Below, in pieces: positions 1-8,690 of a stretch of DNA of 64,000 nt. Below the pieces are notes generated by a model. That model was not told the DNA's origin. It did not search any database and saw only the letters and a list, made by a program, of their open reading frames with translations. The stretch is from Cognatundibacterium rugosum (GTDB lineage: Bacteria > Pseudomonadota > Gammaproteobacteria > Burkholderiales > Burkholderiaceae_D). The stretch spans positions 1-64,000 of the forward strand of contig NZ_JACOGG010000011.1 of assembly GCF_014284365.1 (NCBI RefSeq). Reading direction: 5' to 3'. Position numbers and translations under genes: made by a program. Within the stretch, counting starts at the first letter, position 1. The number at the start of each line of letters is the position of its first letter.

Positions 1-76
1 CCAGAGCGCAGCCAGCGTTCTCCTGCAGATAGTACTCAACAACCTGTACTTTGAATTGCTTTGTATATTTACTCAT
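1..76 (-). CDS. IS3-family transposase OrfA, N-terminal fragment (window edge)
   Basis: The first 25 codons of a transposase subunit lie on the minus strand, starting at ATG 76-74 and running off the window. The visible residues begin MSKYTKQFKVQVVEYYLQ, the usual opening of the IS3-family OrfA helix-turn-helix protein, which binds the element's ends. A GGGGTG ribosome-binding-like sequence precedes the ATG and lies in one arm of the terminal hairpin. Whether the transposase is intact cannot be judged. It is too short to be a predicted ORF, but start, spacing and terminal repeat agree. Confidence 0.7.
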   Translation of the reverse strand, partial: MSKYTKQFKVQVVEYYLQENAGCAL

Positions 77-122
77 GAAAACACCCCAAAAGTATGGACG
101 GGTGTCCAACTTTTGGGGTGCA
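1..122 (-). mobile_element. Partial IS3-family insertion sequence, left end
   Basis: This is the start of an IS3-family element cut by the window edge. Read on the minus strand, the terminus begins TGCACCCCAAAAGTTGGAC, a typical IS3-family inverted-repeat end, and is followed 46 bases later by the start codon of an OrfA-type transposase. The outer border is near base 122. The other end, and hence any target duplication, lies outside the window. Inside the end is an inverted repeat with perfect 11-base arms (82-92 and 110-120). Confidence 0.75.
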
Positions 123-198
123 GTTCAGTTCAGGTGCCGTTTTTTTTCGTTGATCTTAACCTCAATGGTACGATTATGAAGGCAGATGTGACTGGGAT

Positions 199-627
199 TT
201 ACTCACTGCTCAGATGCAGCTTCAGCTTGCTCAACGCAGCTTCCAGCTGTGCGAAATCTTCCTCGCTATAAGCCTGAAAACGGACTGCTCCGGCCTCAAC
301 CACTTGCGGGAAAATCTCTGCAAAGACTTGTTCACCCTTAGGCGTGAGCTGGATGAAAAAATGGCGGCGGTCTTCGATGCTGCGGCTGCGCTTTACCCAG
401 CCTTGCTGTTCCAGGCGATCAAGCACGCCGGTTAAGGTGCCTTTGGTGATCAGGGTTTTTTCACCGAGTTCTTTGCACGTCATTCCTGGCGTGTTGCCTA
501 GCGTGGCGATGATGTCGAACTGAGATGGTGTGAAGCCGAAGCGCCGCACATTACGCGCTGACGCATGTTCAAACAATTGCATACATTCCGATAACAACCG
601 TATGCTGCGCAGATAAGTCTTATTCAT
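199..627 (-). CDS. MarR-family transcriptional regulator
   Basis: A 142-residue winged-helix repressor of the MarR family, which usually acts as a dimer that releases DNA on binding a small phenolic ligand or after oxidation. The winged-helix core spans about residues 30-95 (FTPSQFDIIATL, then TLITKGTLTGVLDRLEQQGWV and the wing RSIEDRRHFFIQLT), and the length is normal. It is the last gene of a leftward set after cytochrome b561 and two YceI proteins, so it probably controls them. Two palindromic ATCTGNNCAGAT-type sites lie immediately upstream (648-679), which suggests autoregulation. There is no clear ribosome-binding site before the ATG. The IS3 end lies 77 bases beyond its stop, so the gene appears intact. 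Confidence 0.85.
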   Translation of the reverse strand: MNKTYLRSIRLLSECMQLFEHASARNVRRFGFTPSQFDIIATLGNTPGMTCKELGEKTLITKGTLTGVLDRLEQQGWVKRSRSIEDRRHFFIQLTPKGEQVFAEIFPQVVEAGAVRFQAYSEEDFAQLEAALSKLKLHLSSE

Positions 628-641
628 AATGAGAGGAAGTG

Positions 642-684
642 ATACTGATCTGAGCAGACTGTTGTGATCTGCTCAGATTAGTAT
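642..684. promoter_or_regulatory. Paired palindromic sites, probable MarR operator
   Basis: Arms of 17 bases (642-658 and 668-684) form an inverted repeat with one mismatch around a 9-base centre. Each arm is itself a small palindrome, ATCTG-AG-CAGA and ATCTG-CT-CAGAT, with centres 19 bases apart. Two sites nearly two helical turns apart just upstream of a marR start fit cooperative binding by the repressor. The structure could instead act as an RNA hairpin between the YceI gene and marR, but no U-tract follows it. Confidence 0.5.
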
Positions 685-717
685 TTTGTCACCGCGGCGC
701 AGGCCGTTGTGACAAAA
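684..717. terminator. Hairpin downstream of yceI, possible terminator
   Basis: TTTTGTCAC (684-692) pairs with GTGACAAAA (709-717). Inside, CGGC pairs with GCCG around a GCAG loop. It lies 22 bases past the stop of the YceI gene and directly abuts the putative MarR operator. A/T stretches lie inside the stem base rather than after it, so it may be a weak terminator or an mRNA-stabilising hairpin. Confidence 0.4.
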
Positions 718-738
718 CATGAAGCGACTGCAGGCGGA

Positions 739-1305
739 TTAGTCAGCGCGGATCGCTTCAACCTGGATCGCCAAGCGGACTTCCGGAGCGAAGCGTGGCA
801 AGCCGTAGTTCAGGCCAAAATCAGAGCGCTTGAATTCTGCCGTTGCATCGGCACCGCAGACTTCTTTTTTCAGCATAGGATGCTGGATGCATTTGAATTT
901 GTTGATTTTCAGTGTCAGCGGTTTAGTCACGCCTAACAGGGTGAATTCGCCTTCAACCGCAACGGGTGTGTCGCCTTCAAATTTGATGGCGTTCCCTTTG
1001 TAAGTCGCGGTTGGGAATTTGGCGACATTGAACATGTCCGGGGACTTTGCATGTTCATTCATTTTTTCGTGACCGAAATCAACCGAGTTGGCATCGATCG
1101 TGATGTCAACGGTACCGGTTTTTGCCGCACGGTCCAGTGTGACTTTACCGCTGGTTTTATTGAATTTGCCGCGCCATACCGAGATGCCGAAGTGATCGGC
1201 TTCGAAGCTAGGGTAGGTGTGGCCAGGTTCGATGACGTAGCTGTCAGCGAAGGCTGGGGCTGCGCTCAGCAGTAAAGTGGCGGCGATCAGTTTAGTCAAT
1301 TGCAT
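739..1305 (-). CDS. YceI-family periplasmic protein (second copy)
   Basis: A 188-residue secreted lipocalin-like protein of the YceI family, whose members bind polyisoprenoid-type lipids in a beta-barrel. Residues 1-20 form a signal peptide ending ALA-type at APAFA. The mature part opens with [18 protein letters not shown], matching the family's first strands, and continues through the conserved strands to IQVEAIRAD. The length is typical. It follows another YceI gene by 23 bases in a cytochrome b561-yceI-yceI-marR series. This arrangement suggests a quinone- or isoprenoid-linked envelope redox function, but the substrate is unknown. Confidence 0.88.
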   Translation of the reverse strand: MQLTKLIAATLLLSAAPAFADSYVIEPGHTYPSFEADHFGISVWRGKFNKTSGKVTLDRAAKTGTVDITIDANSVDFGHEKMNEHAKSPDMFNVAKFPTATYKGNAIKFEGDTPVAVEGEFTLLGVTKPLTLKINKFKCIQHPMLKKEVCGADATAEFKRSDFGLNYGLPRFAPEVRLAIQVEAIRAD

Positions 1306-1328
1306 GGGATAGCTCCTGTGTGAAAAAC

Positions 1329-1904
1329 TTAAGGTTGTGTGACTACGTGAAATTTAATCGTGACTTCATCGGCGACCATGCTGGTATCTTTCCATTCACC
1401 TTCACCGATGTTGTAAGTCAGACGTTTAATAGGTAAAGCACCATCGAAAACCTGCTTGCCGCCCTCTTGTTTGATCGTGACCGGGAAGCTCACATTGCTG
1501 GTCTTGCCTTTGATGGCCAGGGTGCCGCTGACATCCAGTTTGCCGGCACCAGCTGCTTTCATCGCGGTACTGGTAAAGCTGGCTTTAGGGAATTGCGCTG
1601 CGTTAAACCATTCTTTTTTCAAAACTTCTTTGTTGTATTCCGCGTCGCCCAGATCAAAGCTATTGAGCTCAATCTCCACATTCGCTTTGGAGCTTTCTGG
1701 TTTGGCGGCGTTGTAGTCGATATTGGCGCTGAATTTTTTGAACTTGGCATCGACCGGCACATTCATTTGCTTGAACACGATATTCACCTGGCTCTTGCTG
1801 GTATCAACTTTCAATACGGCTGCAAAGGCAGGAATGGCCAGCACAAGAGCAGCCATGCTGGCGGCCCAGCGGGTACGGCGTGACAGATAGGGTAAGTGTT
1901 TCAT
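1329..1904 (-). CDS. YceI-family periplasmic protein (first copy)
   Basis: A 191-residue secreted protein of the YceI lipid-binding family. The N-terminus has basic residues and a hydrophobic stretch ending AIPAFA, a signal peptide cleaved before about residue 30. The mature barrel shows [19 protein letters not shown] and the family's closing strand [12 protein letters not shown]. It differs clearly in sequence from the adjacent copy, so the pair is not a recent duplication. It starts 9 bases after the cytochrome b561 stop and is probably translated from the same message. Confidence 0.88.
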   Translation of the reverse strand: MKHLPYLSRRTRWAASMAALVLAIPAFAAVLKVDTSKSQVNIVFKQMNVPVDAKFKKFSANIDYNAAKPESSKANVEIELNSFDLGDAEYNKEVLKKEWFNAAQFPKASFTSTAMKAAGAGKLDVSGTLAIKGKTSNVSFPVTIKQEGGKQVFDGALPIKRLTYNIGEGEWKDTSMVADEVTIKFHVVTQP

Positions 1905-1913
1905 CAGATTTCC

Positions 1914-2459
1914 TTATGGGTTGGATTTGCCTGGCATCATGCGGCGCATCAAGCCATCTTTATCGATGACCTGGTGCTTCACAGCGGCGGCGATATGCAG
2001 CAGGACTGTGACCAACATGAGGTTGCTGAGTAATTCGTGAATTTCTTTCAGTGTGTGTTTCAGTTCTGGTGCCGGGGCGATGATGCTGGGCAGCTCGATC
2101 AAGCCCAGGTAGACCACAGGATAACCTGCTGCGCAGGTATAGACATAGCCCGACAGCGGAACGGCAAACATCAGCACATATAAAAATACATGGGTGCCAT
2201 TGGCGACCTTCTTTTGCAATGCACTCATATGTGCCGGATACGCCGGTGCCTGGGTCAGCAAACGACTAATCAGACGCAGTGCGACAAGACCCAACACCGT
2301 CACCCCTAACCATTTGTGATATGAGTAGTATTGCAGTTTGGTCGGGCTGATGCGCATATCGGTCATGATCGAGCCCAAGATAAAAGCAGTGACGATCAGC
2401 AGTGCCACCAGCCAGTGCAGGATGATGGTTGGAATGGCATAACGGGTCTGATTATTCAT
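1914..2459 (-). CDS. Cytochrome b561-family membrane protein
   Basis: A four-helix di-haem membrane cytochrome (181 residues) that moves electrons between quinol and a periplasmic or cytoplasmic partner. Haem-ligand histidines are visible in the usual places: H15 in helix 1 (TIILHWLVA), H48 (YHKWLG), H90 (THVFLYV) and one near the end (LLHIAAAVKHQ). I start at ATG 2459, preceded by AAAGGAAAG; an in-frame start 24 bases upstream adds only eight poorly conserved residues. It leads the yceI-yceI-marR set. The b561/YceI pairing recurs in proteobacteria and argues that YceI proteins service this cytochrome or its lipid quinone. Confidence 0.88.
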   Translation of the reverse strand: MNNQTRYAIPTIILHWLVALLIVTAFILGSIMTDMRISPTKLQYYSYHKWLGVTVLGLVALRLISRLLTQAPAYPAHMSALQKKVANGTHVFLYVLMFAVPLSGYVYTCAAGYPVVYLGLIELPSIIAPAPELKHTLKEIHELLSNLMLVTVLLHIAAAVKHQVIDKDGLMRRMMPGKSNP

Positions 2460-2488
2460 AGTCTTTCCTTTAAACTGACACAAAAATT

Positions 2489-2510
2489 ATTCTGACGTGA
2501 CGTACAGAAT
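2489..2510. promoter_or_regulatory. Inverted repeat upstream of cytochrome b561
   Basis: ATTCTG (2489-2494) and CAGAAT (2505-2510) flank ACGTGACGTA, about 30-50 bases upstream of the cytochrome b561 start. It shares TCTG/CAGA half-sites with the palindromes next to marR and may be a weaker site for the same repressor. The match is short. Confidence 0.3.
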
Positions 2511-2723
2511 CAGAGTATGCGCTAGCTGCGCTGTGATTGCTGCGCTTATTGTGGTCTTGGTCCATGATGCAACTTTTGTGGCTTGGTCACTGTCCAATAC
2601 TTCAATGACATTTTTAAAAAAATAATTAGTTCGCATTAGGACTAATATAGCAAAAAAAATGAAAACGTGCTGAGCAGGTCAGTTTTTGGAATCTGGGACA
2701 CAGGCAGCATAATAAAGAAAGAC

Positions 2724-2765
2724 AAAAAAGCCAGTCTGCAGTTCGTTCACTGCAGACTGGCTTTT
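2724..2765. terminator. Rho-independent terminator of purB
   Basis: Perfect 12-base stem GCCAGTCTGCAG (2730-2741) with CTGCAGACTGGC (2750-2761), 8-base loop, six A before and four T after. Leftward transcription from purB (stop at 2849) meets a run of six T, so this is a strong terminator for purB. Confidence 0.9.
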
Positions 2766-2848
2766 GGTTTGCTGAGGACTCCAGCATACTAGGTGTGACA
2801 CGCTGGCAATCAGCGCATCGCACATTGCTTAGACGCGTTTGCTTAGGC

Positions 2849-4612
<1,764 letters not shown>

Positions 4613-5221
4613 ATGAAACTCTTAGGCTCTACGACCAGTCCATTTGTCCGAAAAGTCCGCGTTGTTCTGGCGGAAAAAAAACTCGACTACAGTTTTATCC
4701 TTGAAAACGTATGGGCGGCAGACACGACCATCCAGCAGTCCAATCCTTTGGGCAAAGTCCCTTGTCTGCTGATGGAAGATGGTGCTGTGATGTTTGATTC
4801 ACGCGTGATTGTGGAGTATCTGGATACCCTGACCCCGGTTGGTAAGCTGATCCCTGCGCTTGGCCGCGAACGTGCTGGTGTGAAGTGCTGGGAAGCACTG
4901 GCAGATGGCGTGCTGGATGCGGCTATCCTGATCCGCCTGGAAAAAACTTTGCGTCCGGCAGAGCAACAAAATGAAGAGTGGGTACAGCGTCAGTGGAGTA
5001 AGGTCCATGCCGGTTTGAAAACCATGTCGACTGATCTGGGAGAGGCGACTTTCTGTGCAGGTAATCATCTGACACTGGCTGATATCAGCGTGGCTTGCAC
5101 GATGGGATGGCTGAGTTTCCGTTTCCCGGAAATTGACTGGCGTACGGATTATCCTAACCTGGCCAGGTTGTTCGATAAATTGTCTGAGCGTCCTTCGTTC
5201 AAGGACACGATTCCACACTGA
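4613..5221 (+). CDS. Glutathione S-transferase family protein
   Basis: A 202-residue cytosolic glutathione transferase. The N-terminal thioredoxin-like domain (about 1-78) opens MKLLGSTTSPFVRKVRVVL, where Ser/Thr near residues 7-9 occupies the glutathione-activating site. NPLGKVPCLLMEDGAVMFDSRVIVEYL carries the conserved cis-proline and the glutathione-binding Ser. The helical domain (90-200) contains the N-capping motif LTLADISVAC. Sequence style resembles the GstB/YibF-like bacterial group. It stands alone, opposite purB, and the substrate cannot be inferred. Confidence 0.92.
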   Translation: MKLLGSTTSPFVRKVRVVLAEKKLDYSFILENVWAADTTIQQSNPLGKVPCLLMEDGAVMFDSRVIVEYLDTLTPVGKLIPALGRERAGVKCWEALADGVLDAAILIRLEKTLRPAEQQNEEWVQRQWSKVHAGLKTMSTDLGEATFCAGNHLTLADISVACTMGWLSFRFPEIDWRTDYPNLARLFDKLSERPSFKDTIPH

Positions 5222-5257
5222 TAGCAGGCTATGCGCCACGCGGCAGTGTAAAAACAC

Positions 5258-5290
5258 AAAGGGATGGCCTGGCGGCGCATCCCTTTTTTT
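5258..5290. terminator. Bidirectional terminator, GST / bacterioferritin
   Basis: AAAGGGATG (5258-5266) pairs with CATCCCTTT (5278-5286), followed by T to 5290. It terminates the rightward transferase transcript. The bacterioferritin stop codon overlaps its T-tract, so for leftward transcription it sits at the stop. Confidence 0.8.
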
Positions 5291-5765
5291 ATTCCTCAGC
5301 AGACAGCTGGGATTGCAGATAATTCTGGATACCGATTTTCTCTATCAGTTCTAACTGGGTTTCCAGCCAGTCTATATGTTCTTCGGTGTCTTCCAATATC
5401 ATTTGGAACAAGTCGCGCGATACATAATCGCTGCAAGCTTCACTGGTGGCGATGCCTTCTTTCACGGTTTTTTGTGCAGCTTGTTCCAGCTTCAGATCGC
5501 ACTGCAGCATTTCCAGTGTGTCTTCGCCTATCATCAGCTTATGCAGGGCTTGCAGGTTAGGTAAGCCGCCCAGCATCAGTATGCGGTCGATCAGCTTGTC
5601 CGCATGCTTCATTTCACCGATGGATTCTTGGTATTCTTTTTTAGCAATTTTTTCAAAACCCCAGTGCTTGTACATGCGTGCATGCAGGAAGTATTGGTTG
5701 ATTGCACTCAATTCATTGGTTAACTGCGCATTGAGCAGTTTGATGACTTTGGCATCGCCTTTCAT
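5289..5765 (-). CDS. bfr: Bacterioferritin
   Basis: A 158-residue haem-containing ferritin that forms a 24-subunit shell, oxidises Fe(II) and stores it as a mineral. Ferroxidase ligands are visible: E18 in [16 protein letters not shown]51 with H54 in [14 protein letters not shown], and later E/H positions in [13 protein letters not shown]. The haem-ligand methionine lies in the GEMKHAD segment region. The ribosome site AAGGAAAG precedes the ATG well. It is the last gene after tonB, 74 bases away and separated by a strong hairpin, so it may be partly uncoupled from the Fur-controlled genes upstream. Confidence 0.95.
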   Translation of the reverse strand: MKGDAKVIKLLNAQLTNELSAINQYFLHARMYKHWGFEKIAKKEYQESIGEMKHADKLIDRILMLGGLPNLQALHKLMIGEDTLEMLQCDLKLEQAAQKTVKEGIATSEACSDYVSRDLFQMILEDTEEHIDWLETQLELIEKIGIQNYLQSQLSAEE

Positions 5766-5790
5766 TTTCTTTCCTTTCGTAAACGGAACA

Positions 5791-5822
5791 GGCCCACGCT
5801 CACATCATAGCAAGCGCGGGCC
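5791..5822. terminator. Strong hairpin between tonB and bfr
   Basis: GGCCCACGCT (5791-5800) pairs with AGCGCGGGCC (5813-5822) with one mismatch around a 12-base loop. No T-tract follows on the minus strand, so it is more likely an intercistronic hairpin or attenuator than a full terminator. It may set different bfr and tonB levels. Confidence 0.5.
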
Positions 5823-5839
5823 AGGGTAGGTGGGAAATA

Positions 5840-6520
5840 TCAGGAGTCTAGTGAGAAATGGATGGTCGCCGTAGCGATCATCGCGAGTGCTTTGCCATCT
5901 TCATGATAGGGCTTGAACACAGCACGCATGATGGCGACTCTGGCCGCATCATCCAGCCTTGGGAAGCCGGAAGACTGATGGACTTCAATTTTCTCTGCCT
6001 GACCTTTGTCATTCACCAGCACCCGCATCACTACTTTGCCTTCTTCGCCCATACGGCGTGACAAGGAAGGATATTCAGGGCGCGGCGGACGCAGATACTC
6101 GACTGCGCTGACGGATTTTGGTGTGGCCGGTGCCGGTGGCGTTGGGGCAGCACTGACCACCACTGGCGCGTCAGTCTTAGGCGGAGGTGGCGTGTCATTG
6201 ACCACCGCAGTAATACTATGTGGGGCGGGTGGTGTGTTGACTACTGGGGTAGGTATCACAGGCAGTTGTATGTCTGGCTGTTTCAGGCTGACTGGTTTTT
6301 CGACGATTTTTGCCGGAGGTGGCGTGACTGGTTTTTCCGGCTGCACAAAAGTCATCACAACTTCTTCCGGCATGACCTTAACTACATGTGAAATCAGGCC
6401 GTTTTGCAATGCATAGAATAGGGCCGCGTGCGCCAGTACGATGCCTGCCATGGGCAAGAAACGACGCCAGGAATTAGCCTGGCCAGACAGGGAGAACTCA
6501 GAATTCACGACGGCATTCAT
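5840..6520 (-). CDS. tonB: Energy transducer TonB
   Basis: A 226-residue TonB, which couples the proton-motive force from ExbB-ExbD to outer-membrane receptors. One N-terminal membrane anchor (about residues 18-40, FLPMAGIVLAHAALFYAL) includes the conserved His. A Pro-rich periplasmic spacer follows (about 55-140, PEKPVTPPPAKIVEKPV and repeated PP/PA). The C-terminal domain (about 145-226) has YPSLSRRMGEEGKVVMRVLV and the SSGFPRLDDAA motif. Its start overlaps the bfd stop by 4 bases. No exbB/exbD lie in the window. The sucrose-type receptor at 44-46 kb could be one client. Confidence 0.93.
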   Translation of the reverse strand: MNAVVNSEFSLSGQANSWRRFLPMAGIVLAHAALFYALQNGLISHVVKVMPEEVVMTFVQPEKPVTPPPAKIVEKPVSLKQPDIQLPVIPTPVVNTPPAPHSITAVVNDTPPPPKTDAPVVVSAAPTPPAPATPKSVSAVEYLRPPRPEYPSLSRRMGEEGKVVMRVLVNDKGQAEKIEVHQSSGFPRLDDAARVAIMRAVFKPYHEDGKALAMIATATIHFSLDS

Positions 6521-6753
6521 GCTGGCATAGCCTCAACTGGCATTTGCAATTTGTGCAGCAAGAGCTGCAAGCCAGATTGGGATGTGGTTTGCTGTGCGCA
6601 GTCGCGCAATACCTGACGCGCGCAACCTGCACATTTACCGCAGCAGGTGCCGACTTCCAGATTGTCACGGATAGCGGCGAAAGTCGTCATGCCTGCATCG
6701 TAGGCGCGCTGTATCTTTTTCTCTGACACGTTATGGCAAACACAAACTATCAT
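6517..6753 (-). CDS. bfd: Bacterioferritin-associated ferredoxin
   Basis: A 78-residue [2Fe-2S] protein that binds bacterioferritin and reduces its mineral core to release iron. The family pattern CxC...CxxC is visible as CVCHNVSE at residues 4-11 and GTCCGKCAGC near residues 36-45. The C-terminal part is slightly longer than in E. coli Bfd (64 residues). It overlaps tonB by 4 bases and is in the operon with bfr, its direct partner. Bfd is normally induced by iron starvation, consistent with the Fur box upstream of hemP. Confidence 0.93.
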   Translation of the reverse strand: MIVCVCHNVSEKKIQRAYDAGMTTFAAIRDNLEVGTCCGKCAGCARQVLRDCAQQTTSQSGLQLLLHKLQMPVEAMPA

Positions 6754-6783
6754 GCAATCCTCACTGGCTTTTTGCTGTTGGTT

Positions 6784-7107
6784 TCAGGCATTTCCCGGTG
6801 TGAGCCAGGAAAAGCGTTTTAATTTGCTAGGTGGTGGCAGACGCTGATCGATCAGCCCTGCCCATTGTTCCGATAACTGCTGGCACGTCGCTTTGACTAC
6901 GGGTGCTAAATCAGGCAACTCTGACAGGGCTTTCAAATGGCGCTCTATCACTGCTGCCAGCTTCAGACAAGCCTGGTCTTTATCTGCTGCATTGGCGTTC
7001 ACGCTGTAGTGCGACATCAGATGCAATACAGCCGATACCAATAAATCTGGCTGAGTCGAGCTGCGCTCAGTGCTCGCTGTAGCCTGGGTCAGAGGTTCAT
7101 ACGTCAT
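6784..7107 (-). CDS. Small protein of unknown function in iron operon
   Basis: A 107-residue soluble protein that I do not recognise by function. There is no signal peptide or membrane segment. It appears mainly alpha-helical (DLLVSAVLHLMSHYSV, then CLKLAAVIERHLKALSEL) with a basic Pro-rich tail (PPPSKLKRFSW). It lies between hemP and bfd on the same strand, 30 bases before bfd and 77 after hemP, so it is probably expressed with them under iron limitation. A role in haem or iron handling is only inferred from position. Confidence 0.75.
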   Translation of the reverse strand: MTYEPLTQATASTERSSTQPDLLVSAVLHLMSHYSVNANAADKDQACLKLAAVIERHLKALSELPDLAPVVKATCQQLSEQWAGLIDQRLPPPSKLKRFSWLTPGNA

Positions 7108-7184
7108 GGTATTTCTCCATAGAAGGGTATGGTGTCCGACTGGCTGCGAGGGGGAGTCTCACTGGCTGGCTGACCATGCCTGGC

Positions 7185-7379
7185 TCATGCTGTCAAAATC
7201 AACTTATTCAACTGTGTGACACGCAAGCGATAAATCCTGCCTTCGTGATCAATTTCTAACTCGCGTGACTGTTGCATCAGTTCCTGGCTTTTCAGACGTG
7301 GAACAGGCTTGCCATGCACACTCTGCGCTTTGGCTGGCAGGGCGGGGGCAAGTGGATTTGTTGTATCAAATTCAGCCAT
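7185..7379 (-). CDS. hemP: Hemin uptake protein HemP
   Basis: A 64-residue member of the HemP family, small proteins needed for haem uptake or its regulation in several proteobacteria. The diagnostic C-terminal half reads LEIDHEGRIYRLRVTQLNKLIL. I chose ATG 7379, preceded by GGAGT at good spacing; an in-frame GTG six bases upstream is less likely. It is the first gene of the leftward iron operon. The candidate Fur box lies only 19 bases upstream of this start, as expected of a tightly iron-repressed promoter. Confidence 0.88.
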   Translation of the reverse strand: MAEFDTTNPLAPALPAKAQSVHGKPVPRLKSQELMQQSRELEIDHEGRIYRLRVTQLNKLILTA

Positions 7380-7397
7380 ATTCACTCCGGTAATCTA

Positions 7398-7416
7398 AAC
7401 GAGAACAATTCTTATT
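7398..7416. promoter_or_regulatory. Fur box upstream of hemP
   Basis: AACGAGAACAATTCTTATT reads as a 9-1-9 inverted repeat. The opposite strand, AATAAGAATTGTTCTCGTT, resembles the Fur consensus GATAATGATAATCATTATC and betaproteobacterial Fur sites. It sits directly upstream of the iron operon, the expected position for repression by Fe-Fur. Confidence 0.75.
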
Positions 7417-7513
7417 TAGATTATTGTGTAAACCCGGAAAATTTGCAAGCGATTTTCTATCGCGGGAATAGAAATTCACTATCTCTTGTGTAATCGCAAA
7501 CGAAACAGCCAAG

Positions 7514-7538
7514 AAAAAACCCACGCGTTGCGTGGGTT
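7514..7538 (-). terminator. Rho-independent terminator of psd
   Basis: CCCACGC (7520-7526) pairs with GCGTGGG (7530-7536) around GTT. On the minus strand the stem is followed by six T then C and TT, about 26 bases past the psd stop. Confidence 0.88.
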
Positions 7539-7563
7539 AGGGCCTGTCGTGCTGTTGCGCTGC

Positions 7564-8418
7564 TTATTGTTTAGTCTGGCGATCCGCCATTTTCTCACCC
7601 AGACGCACAGGTCTGGCGGCATTCCACTCGCTATTGAACGCTACCGTGGTTGGCGGGAACAACAGCACCACTGTTGAGCCGAGTAGAAAGCGTCCCATTT
7701 CCTCGCCTTTTTTAAGCATGATTTTTTTTGAAGCATAATCCCATTCCTGAATTTGGCCAGGGCGTGGAGGATTGACTACGCCATGCCAGACCGTGGCCAT
7801 ACTGCCGACGATAGTGGCGCCGACCAAAACCAGCACGAAGGGGCCAAATGCCGACTCAAAATGGCAGACGACGCGTTCATTCCTGGCGAATAAGCCCGGC
7901 ACACCGCGCGCCGTGGTTGGGTTGACCGAAAACAAGTCACCTGGCACATATACCATGCGCAGCAGCTTTGCATCGCAAGGCATATGAATACGATGGTAGT
8001 CACGCGGGCTCAGGTAAATGGTGGCGAAGTGACCATCCGTGTAACGCGCTGCCGACTGACTGTCTCCGGCCAGCAATGCGGTGGTCGAGTAATGGTGTCC
8101 TTTGGCCTGGAAAATCTGATCTTTTTCAATCGGCCCAAGCTGGCTGATGGCGCCATCGACCGGGCATATCCAGTCAGATTTCGCGAGCGGACGGGCGCCA
8201 GCTTTTAGCTCGCGCGTGAAAAATTCATTGAAGGAGGTATAGCTGCTGAGGTCAGAATTTTTCGCTTCCTCCATATTTACCTGGTATTTTTCAGCAAACC
8301 AGCTGATCAGGTGTGTCGTCAGCTTACCTGCGCGGGCATTGGCAATCCGGCCAGCAAAGCGGGTCAGGGCAAGTTTAGGCAGCAGATATTGAGGAAGAAC
8401 GGCAAGTCGATCAGACAC
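7564..8418 (-). CDS. psd: Phosphatidylserine decarboxylase
   Basis: Psd makes phosphatidylethanolamine from phosphatidylserine at the inner membrane. It is made as a proenzyme that cleaves itself to create a pyruvoyl cofactor. The 284-residue length is normal for the long bacterial form. The self-cleavage motif LGST is at residues 246-249 (cut between G247 and S248). The conserved YLSPRDYHRIHMP (135-147) and F-x-VNP (163-167) segments are present. It is monocistronic with its own terminator. ahpC lies divergently upstream. Confidence 0.96.
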   Translation of the reverse strand: MSDRLAVLPQYLLPKLALTRFAGRIANARAGKLTTHLISWFAEKYQVNMEEAKNSDLSSYTSFNEFFTRELKAGARPLAKSDWICPVDGAISQLGPIEKDQIFQAKGHHYSTTALLAGDSQSAARYTDGHFATIYLSPRDYHRIHMPCDAKLLRMVYVPGDLFSVNPTTARGVPGLFARNERVVCHFESAFGPFVLVLVGATIVGSMATVWHGVVNPPRPGQIQEWDYASKKIMLKKGEEMGRFLLGSTVVLLFPPTTVAFNSEWNAARPVRLGEKMADRQTKQ

Positions 8419-8578
8419 AGTGGAAACCCCTGAAATGAAGTGGTCGGGAATTATAACGTCGTGCCGTGATAGCGACTATGATTTGTTCATGCTGCAATGC
8501 AGATCGGTCTGGTTACTGACTGCGTTCGTGAGCGTATGACACATGCACTTCACGAGTTTGCGGTATACTTGGGATCTG

Positions 8579-8641
8579 ATAGTTAAATTTAATTAATTCG
8601 ATAAATTTAATTGTCTTTGTAAATGTTGCGGCTGGTATTAA
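8579..8641 (+). promoter_or_regulatory. Probable ahpC promoter with AT-rich repeat
   Basis: AAATTTAATT occurs twice (8585-8594 and 8603-8612), 18 bases apart, forming an AT-rich block. An ATAG-N7-TAAT-N7-ATAA-N7-TGTC pattern from 8579 to 8615 loosely follows the OxyR layout but matches the ATAG/CTAT half-sites only in part. Downstream, TTGTCT (8611-8616) and an extended -10 TGGTATTAA (8633-8641) could form the promoter. OxyR control is known for ahpC in many bacteria; here it is only suggested. Confidence 0.4.
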
Positions 8642-8690
8642 GATACGCACATTCCCGTTCAACAAGACTTTCAACCACGAAGGAAACGCT

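Noticed and set aside
199-627. Disruption of marR by the IS3 element
   Set aside because: The reading frame has a normal length and C-terminus and the IS border is about 77 bases beyond the stop codon.
1467-1883. A 138-codon rightward frame opposite the first YceI gene
   Set aside because: Antisense shadow of a gene with a clear signal peptide and family motifs.
8579-8615. A firm OxyR-site call at ahpC
   Set aside because: Only about 9 of 16 half-site bases match; I kept it as a loose regulatory entry rather than a named site.
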